A stretch of DNA of 25,107 nt from JAUSNA01 sp964511965. Its GTDB lineage: Bacteria; Patescibacteriota; Microgenomatia; Levybacterales; GWA1-39-11. The position numbers and the translations under genes are program-made. Below the pieces are notes generated by a model that was given only the letters and a program-made list of their open reading frames with translations, was not told the origin of the DNA and ran no database searches. The stretch covers positions 1 through 25,107 of the forward strand of contig CAZEGF010000056.1 in assembly GCA_964511965.1 (NCBI GenBank). The letters are read 5' to 3'. Positions 22,047 through 25,107 of the stretch are shown one piece after another. Position 1 is the stretch's first letter, and each line of letters starts with the position of its first letter.

Positions 22047-22520
22047 ATGGCACTCTCAGCTGAAGCAAATCCTTGTTCAGAACCATCGATTGAATCTCTT
22101 GTCGAGCTAAGAGATGGGCTCGATCTACTACTAGACACTTTCGGAAGAAGAAAGAGGAAATTGCTGAAAACAAAATCTACAGACTTGGTACTTCCCTTTA
22201 GTTCCTCTACTGATAATACGGATGCATACTTTTTCAAAAGAAAGGTTGGTGCTTTAAATCTTGGATTTATGAAACAAGTTAGCTCTCCAATTGATAGAAG
22301 CAATCCAACGATTGCGGATTATAGAGAAGAAAATGCAGTAGGAATAATAACTATTAAAGGACCTGACCCAGAAGATGGAGAAATAATTTTAGGAACGATT
22401 TCATCAGAGGGAACCATGAATGGCTTTATGTCACAAAGACAATTAGATGCCTCAAGAACCATGGTATTACATGCATGGCAAACACTTTCGAGTGGTGAAG
22501 CAAAACCTCTAAACCTTTAA
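22047..22520 (+). CDS. uncharacterised soluble protein overlapping lepA
   Basis: This is a 157-residue protein with no hydrophobic segment. The N-terminal third is helical-looking, with a basic patch RRKRKLLKTK near 34-43. The C-terminal half has a beta-like stretch (NAVGIITIKGPDPEDGEIIL) and a final helix with a Trp (MVLHAWQTLSS). I do not recognise any family. A consensus promoter exactly placed before the ATG supports a real gene, over the competing 94-codon frame on the opposite strand at 22019-22303. Its last 12 bases overlap the 3' end of lepA on the opposite strand, so the two genes are convergent without a terminator. Confidence 0.72.
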   Translation: MALSAEANPCSEPSIESLVELRDGLDLLLDTFGRRKRKLLKTKSTDLVLPFSSSTDNTDAYFFKRKVGALNLGFMKQVSSPIDRSNPTIADYREENAVGIITIKGPDPEDGEIILGTISSEGTMNGFMSQRQLDASRTMVLHAWQTLSSGEAKPLNL

Positions 22521-24269
22521 TATAGACATAAAAGCTTCCTTGGGAACATTGACTCTTCCGATAGATTTCATTTTCTTCTTTCCCTCTTTTTGTTTGTCGA
22601 GTAATTTATCTTTTCTTGTTCTATCTCCTCCATACAATTTCCCGGTAACGTCTTTCATGTAAGCTCCAATTTTTTCAGACGCAATAACTTTAGCGCCGAT
22701 CTGAGCCCTTACTGCAATTTGGAAAGAATGCTTTGGAATTGATTTTGAAAGTGTTTCAACTATCCTTCTTGAAAAGCTTTCGGTATTTGATTTGTGAACA
22801 ATAAATGAAAGCTCCGGAACAATTACATCATTTACAGAAATGTCTACTCTCTCCAAATCCGAATTTCTGTAGTCTAAAAACTCATAATCAAATGAGGCAT
22901 ATCCAGCAGATGCCGATTTCAACTTATCGTAAAAGTCATAAACAATATTTGAAAGAGGCATTTCAAATGTAACTTTTACTTGTGATCCAAAATATGAAAC
23001 GTCACCCTCAGTTCCTCTCCCTTTGTAAACGAGATCCAAAATTCCCCCAAGATATTGAGCGGGAGTATATACTTCCCCTAAAATGAAAGGCTCCTTGATG
23101 TCATTTTTTGAGATGTCAAAATCTTTGGGAGATGATACTTCTTCACCATCAACTAAATATAATATTGATGGAGGAGCACTAAACACATCTAGATTGTATT
23201 CGCGCTCTATCCGCTCCATTACAATTTGAGAATGCAAAAGGCCTAGAAATCCACAGCGAAAACCTGAACCAAACACGGTTGAATAATCGGGAGTAATAAC
23301 AAGGGCTGCATCAGTTAACTTTAGAGAATAAATTGCTTTTCTTAGATTTTGAAAGTCAGAAGAGTCTGTTGGATAAATAGATAGGTAAACAAAAGACTTT
23401 TGCTCTTTATATCCAGGGAGACTATTACCAGGATTTTTTGAAAGCGTCATAGTATCACCAACTTTTGCCTGAGTTATATCTTTGATGTTTGTGATCACGT
23501 ATCCTACGTCTCCATTTTTTAGAATATGAGACGAGGTAAAATTGGGGGTCATAAAACCCACATCCATAACAAGAGCTTTAGAATTGTCAGATAGGAAGGT
23601 GATCTCATCACCCTTTTTTATCTCACCATTTCTTACACGTACAAAAATTACAATTCCTCGGTGCTCGTCATATTTACTATCAAATATCAGTGCTTGAGTT
23701 TTGTCACCTTCAACAATAGTTGGTGGTGGAATTTTTTCAATTAACACTTCGATAAGTTTCTCAACACCAAGCCCTGACTTTGCACTAATGCGTAAAATTT
23801 CTTCTTTTGTAAAACCAAAACTTTCCACAATCTCATTCTCAACTTTTTCTATTTCTGCACTATCTAAATCTACTTTATTTATTACTGGAACAATCGTTAG
23901 TCCCAAGCTTTTTGCAACATTAAAATGTGACACGGTCTGCGCTTGAATACCCTTAGTCGCGTCAACTACCAGTATCGCACCTTCACAAGCATACAAAGTT
24001 CTGACTACTTCGTAGGAAAAATCTACATGTCCCGGGGTGTCAATAAGATTAAGAATGTAGTCCTGCCCATGCAGGTTGTATTTCATGTGAACTGGTGCAA
24101 GTTTTATAGTTATCCCCCGTTCCCGGGAAATTGGATTACTGTCCAAGTACTGCTCTTGCTCAAGTTGAGAACGAGTAAGAGTTCCCGTTATGCCCATAAA
24201 TCTATCGGCAAGCGTTGACTTGCCATGATCCACATGGGCAATGATTGCAAAGTTCCTTATGTTATTCAT
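22509..24269 (-). CDS. lepA: elongation factor 4 (LepA), translational GTPase
   Basis: This protein of about 586 residues has the full LepA layout. The G domain has AHVDHGKST (11-19), the switch segment SRERGITIKLAPV, DTPGHVDFSYEV and INKVDLDSA. EF-Tu-like domain II, domains III and V and the unique C-terminal domain follow (AQIGAKVIASEKIGAYMKDV, GKLYGGDRTRKDKLLDKQKE). LepA acts on the ribosome during elongation or initiation. I prefer the ATG at 24269 (MNNIRNFAIIAHVDHGKST, as in known LepA) over the ATG at 24290, which adds seven residues. The 24269 start is preceded by an A-rich AAAAACACA like that at dnaK and groEL. It is convergent with the orphan gene at 22047. Confidence 0.97.
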   Translation of the reverse strand: MNNIRNFAIIAHVDHGKSTLADRFMGITGTLTRSQLEQEQYLDSNPISRERGITIKLAPVHMKYNLHGQDYILNLIDTPGHVDFSYEVVRTLYACEGAILVVDATKGIQAQTVSHFNVAKSLGLTIVPVINKVDLDSAEIEKVENEIVESFGFTKEEILRISAKSGLGVEKLIEVLIEKIPPPTIVEGDKTQALIFDSKYDEHRGIVIFVRVRNGEIKKGDEITFLSDNSKALVMDVGFMTPNFTSSHILKNGDVGYVITNIKDITQAKVGDTMTLSKNPGNSLPGYKEQKSFVYLSIYPTDSSDFQNLRKAIYSLKLTDAALVITPDYSTVFGSGFRCGFLGLLHSQIVMERIEREYNLDVFSAPPSILYLVDGEEVSSPKDFDISKNDIKEPFILGEVYTPAQYLGGILDLVYKGRGTEGDVSYFGSQVKVTFEMPLSNIVYDFYDKLKSASAGYASFDYEFLDYRNSDLERVDISVNDVIVPELSFIVHKSNTESFSRRIVETLSKSIPKHSFQIAVRAQIGAKVIASEKIGAYMKDVTGKLYGGDRTRKDKLLDKQKEGKKKMKSIGRVNVPKEAFMSILKV

Positions 24270-24321
24270 TGTGTTTTTCTTTGCTGTCATATGAGCGACA
24301 GCGAAATATAATTGCGAAATT

Positions 24322-24340
24322 CCTAATGTTAGTCATTAGG
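24322..24340. repeat. perfect 7-bp inverted repeat in the lepA promoter region
   Basis: CCTAATG-TTAGT-CATTAGG. The predicted transcription start (about 24336) falls inside it, so as DNA it is placed like an operator; as RNA only part would be transcribed unless initiation is further upstream. Confidence 0.55.
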
Positions 24341-24342
24341 AG

Positions 24343-24351
24343 ATTATATCA
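24343..24351 (-). promoter_or_regulatory. extended -10 promoter of lepA
   Basis: The minus strand reads TGA-TATAAT (24343-24348 for the hexamer), a consensus extended -10 without a clear -35. The leader would be about 65 nt to ATG 24269. Confidence 0.6.
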
Positions 24352-24395
24352 TTGCAAATGATACAAGCTATGCTTATATCAGAGGATGAAGTTTT

Positions 24396-25088
24396 CTAAC
24401 GACCTACTGGGGGATTTGTATCGTATTTATTCCCAAGAAAATCCATAAGCATATATCCTGTTTCACCAAAATCAGGACCGATCTGCGAGTTTTGAAAAAT
24501 AATAGCAACTTTATATACTTTTTTTGTAATCTCTTGATTTTGTTCATGGTCGTATCCTACAGCATCTTCCGCGTCTCCAACTATTTTTACAACATCCCCA
24601 TCAAATACTGCTAGTCTGTCTGTCTCAGGATTTATGTCAACTGTTAAACCCTGACGCAAAATTACACCTGGCTTTATTCTACTTGGATCATCTACATAGA
24701 AAAAATCTTCTTTGTGTGGATCGAAAAGTTCAGCATTTCCGTCTAAATACTCCTTTCCATTGTGACCCCTTTTTTGCTCATCATAAGCATCTTGCAATAC
24801 TTGATAATTTGGACTATTTATTTCTTTTAAAAACTTTAACTCTCGTCTGAATTGAGTTCCGCGAAACATATAATCATAAATATAATATCTTTTCTCACCA
24901 TCTATGATTAACTGGTTTGATGGAATTGGAGTAGGATTAACTGTTTCAAGAAGATTACTCGGATAAGGGTTGTTAGTACCTTCAAAGTATCCATCAGAAG
25001 CAACCCCAGCAATTGTTATTACTAACCCAGTACCAAAACCGCCTATTCCAATCCATTCTTTTGTGCCCAAACCAAGAAACTCTTTCAT
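24396..25088 (-). CDS. uncharacterised membrane-anchored protein
   Basis: This 230-residue protein has one Gly-rich hydrophobic segment near 13-32 (IGIGGFGTGLVITIAGVASD) and a polar, acidic remainder. The C-terminal part (about 120-220) is beta-rich in appearance (SRIKPGVILRQGLTVDIN, DRLAVFDGDVVKIVGD, KVYKVAIIFQNS). I do not recognise a family. It is probably anchored with most of its mass on one side of the membrane. It is upstream of lepA on the same strand, separated by 126 nt from the preferred lepA start. The ATG 25088 lies 10 nt after a TATAAT box at the window edge. Confidence 0.75.
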   Translation of the reverse strand: MKEFLGLGTKEWIGIGGFGTGLVITIAGVASDGYFEGTNNPYPSNLLETVNPTPIPSNQLIIDGEKRYYIYDYMFRGTQFRRELKFLKEINSPNYQVLQDAYDEQKRGHNGKEYLDGNAELFDPHKEDFFYVDDPSRIKPGVILRQGLTVDINPETDRLAVFDGDVVKIVGDAEDAVGYDHEQNQEITKKVYKVAIIFQNSQIGPDFGETGYMLMDFLGNKYDTNPPVGR

Positions 25089-25098
25089 AATGAATGGT

Positions 25099-25104
25099 AT
25101 TATA
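25099..25104 (-). promoter_or_regulatory. -10 box before the 230-residue gene
   Basis: TATAAT on the minus strand, 10 nt before ATG 25088, predicts a leader of only a few bases. The -35 region is outside the window. Confidence 0.45.
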
Positions 25105-25107
25105 TCT

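Noticed and set aside
22019..22303. 94-codon minus-strand frame opposite the orphan gene
   Set aside because: The plus-strand frame has a consensus promoter exactly placed; the minus frame has none and is shorter.

Overview
The window is AT-rich, densely packed bacterial DNA using the standard code (UGA is a stop, for example in the pilin-like gene). It most resembles a Patescibacteria (CPR) genome, perhaps Microgenomates. The signs are very short spacers, a shortened HrcA, a CPR-type T4SS pilin-like gene beside a VirB6/TrbL-like gene, many uncharacterised small membrane or surface proteins, and few Shine-Dalgarno sites. This assignment is inference from gene content; no rRNA or tRNA gene is visible.

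Layout, left to right. (1) 1-3826, minus strand: a pilin-like protein, a large VirB6/TrbL-like membrane protein and a Clp-family AAA+ unfoldase (cut by the window edge) form one tight cluster behind its own promoter. (2) 3915-7228, minus: hrcA-grpE-dnaK, led by a TTGACA/TATAGT promoter that overlaps a CIRCE operator. (3) 7258-10896, plus: a small membrane protein, metG and an ABC exporter. (4) 10925-11425, minus: hsp20 with a second CIRCE promoter, sharing a bidirectional terminator with the ABC gene. (5) 11467-12345, plus: a PEGA/SH3 envelope protein. (6) 20701 down to 12346, minus: an eight-gene same-strand run of groES, groEL, tatD, a GT2 glycosyltransferase, a GT-C transferase, a small membrane protein, a MraY/WecA-like transferase and a UbiA/DPPRS-like prenyltransferase. 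(7) 20808-22520, plus: a Thr/Pro-rich surface protein with a PKD domain and an orphan soluble protein. (8) 25104 down to 22509, minus: an unknown membrane-anchored protein and lepA.

Two themes link the genes. The first is protein quality control: DnaK, GrpE, GroEL, GroES, Hsp20 and a Clp ATPase sit together with their likely repressor HrcA. The promoters of hrcA, hsp20 and groES share one geometry, with -35, CIRCE and -10 interleaved. The second is the cell envelope: the polyprenyl-phosphate sugar genes, PEGA/SH3 protein, PKD protein and T4SS-like pair are all envelope functions.

The most unusual non-coding structure is a set of degenerate 7-bp-period repeats filling the spacers hrcA/grpE, grpE/dnaK, groES/groEL and groEL/tatD, weaker before ubiA. 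The second is a recurrent arrangement in which a -10 box lies 5-6 nt before the ATG, predicting leaderless mRNAs for about five genes. Neither is explained by the coding annotation.
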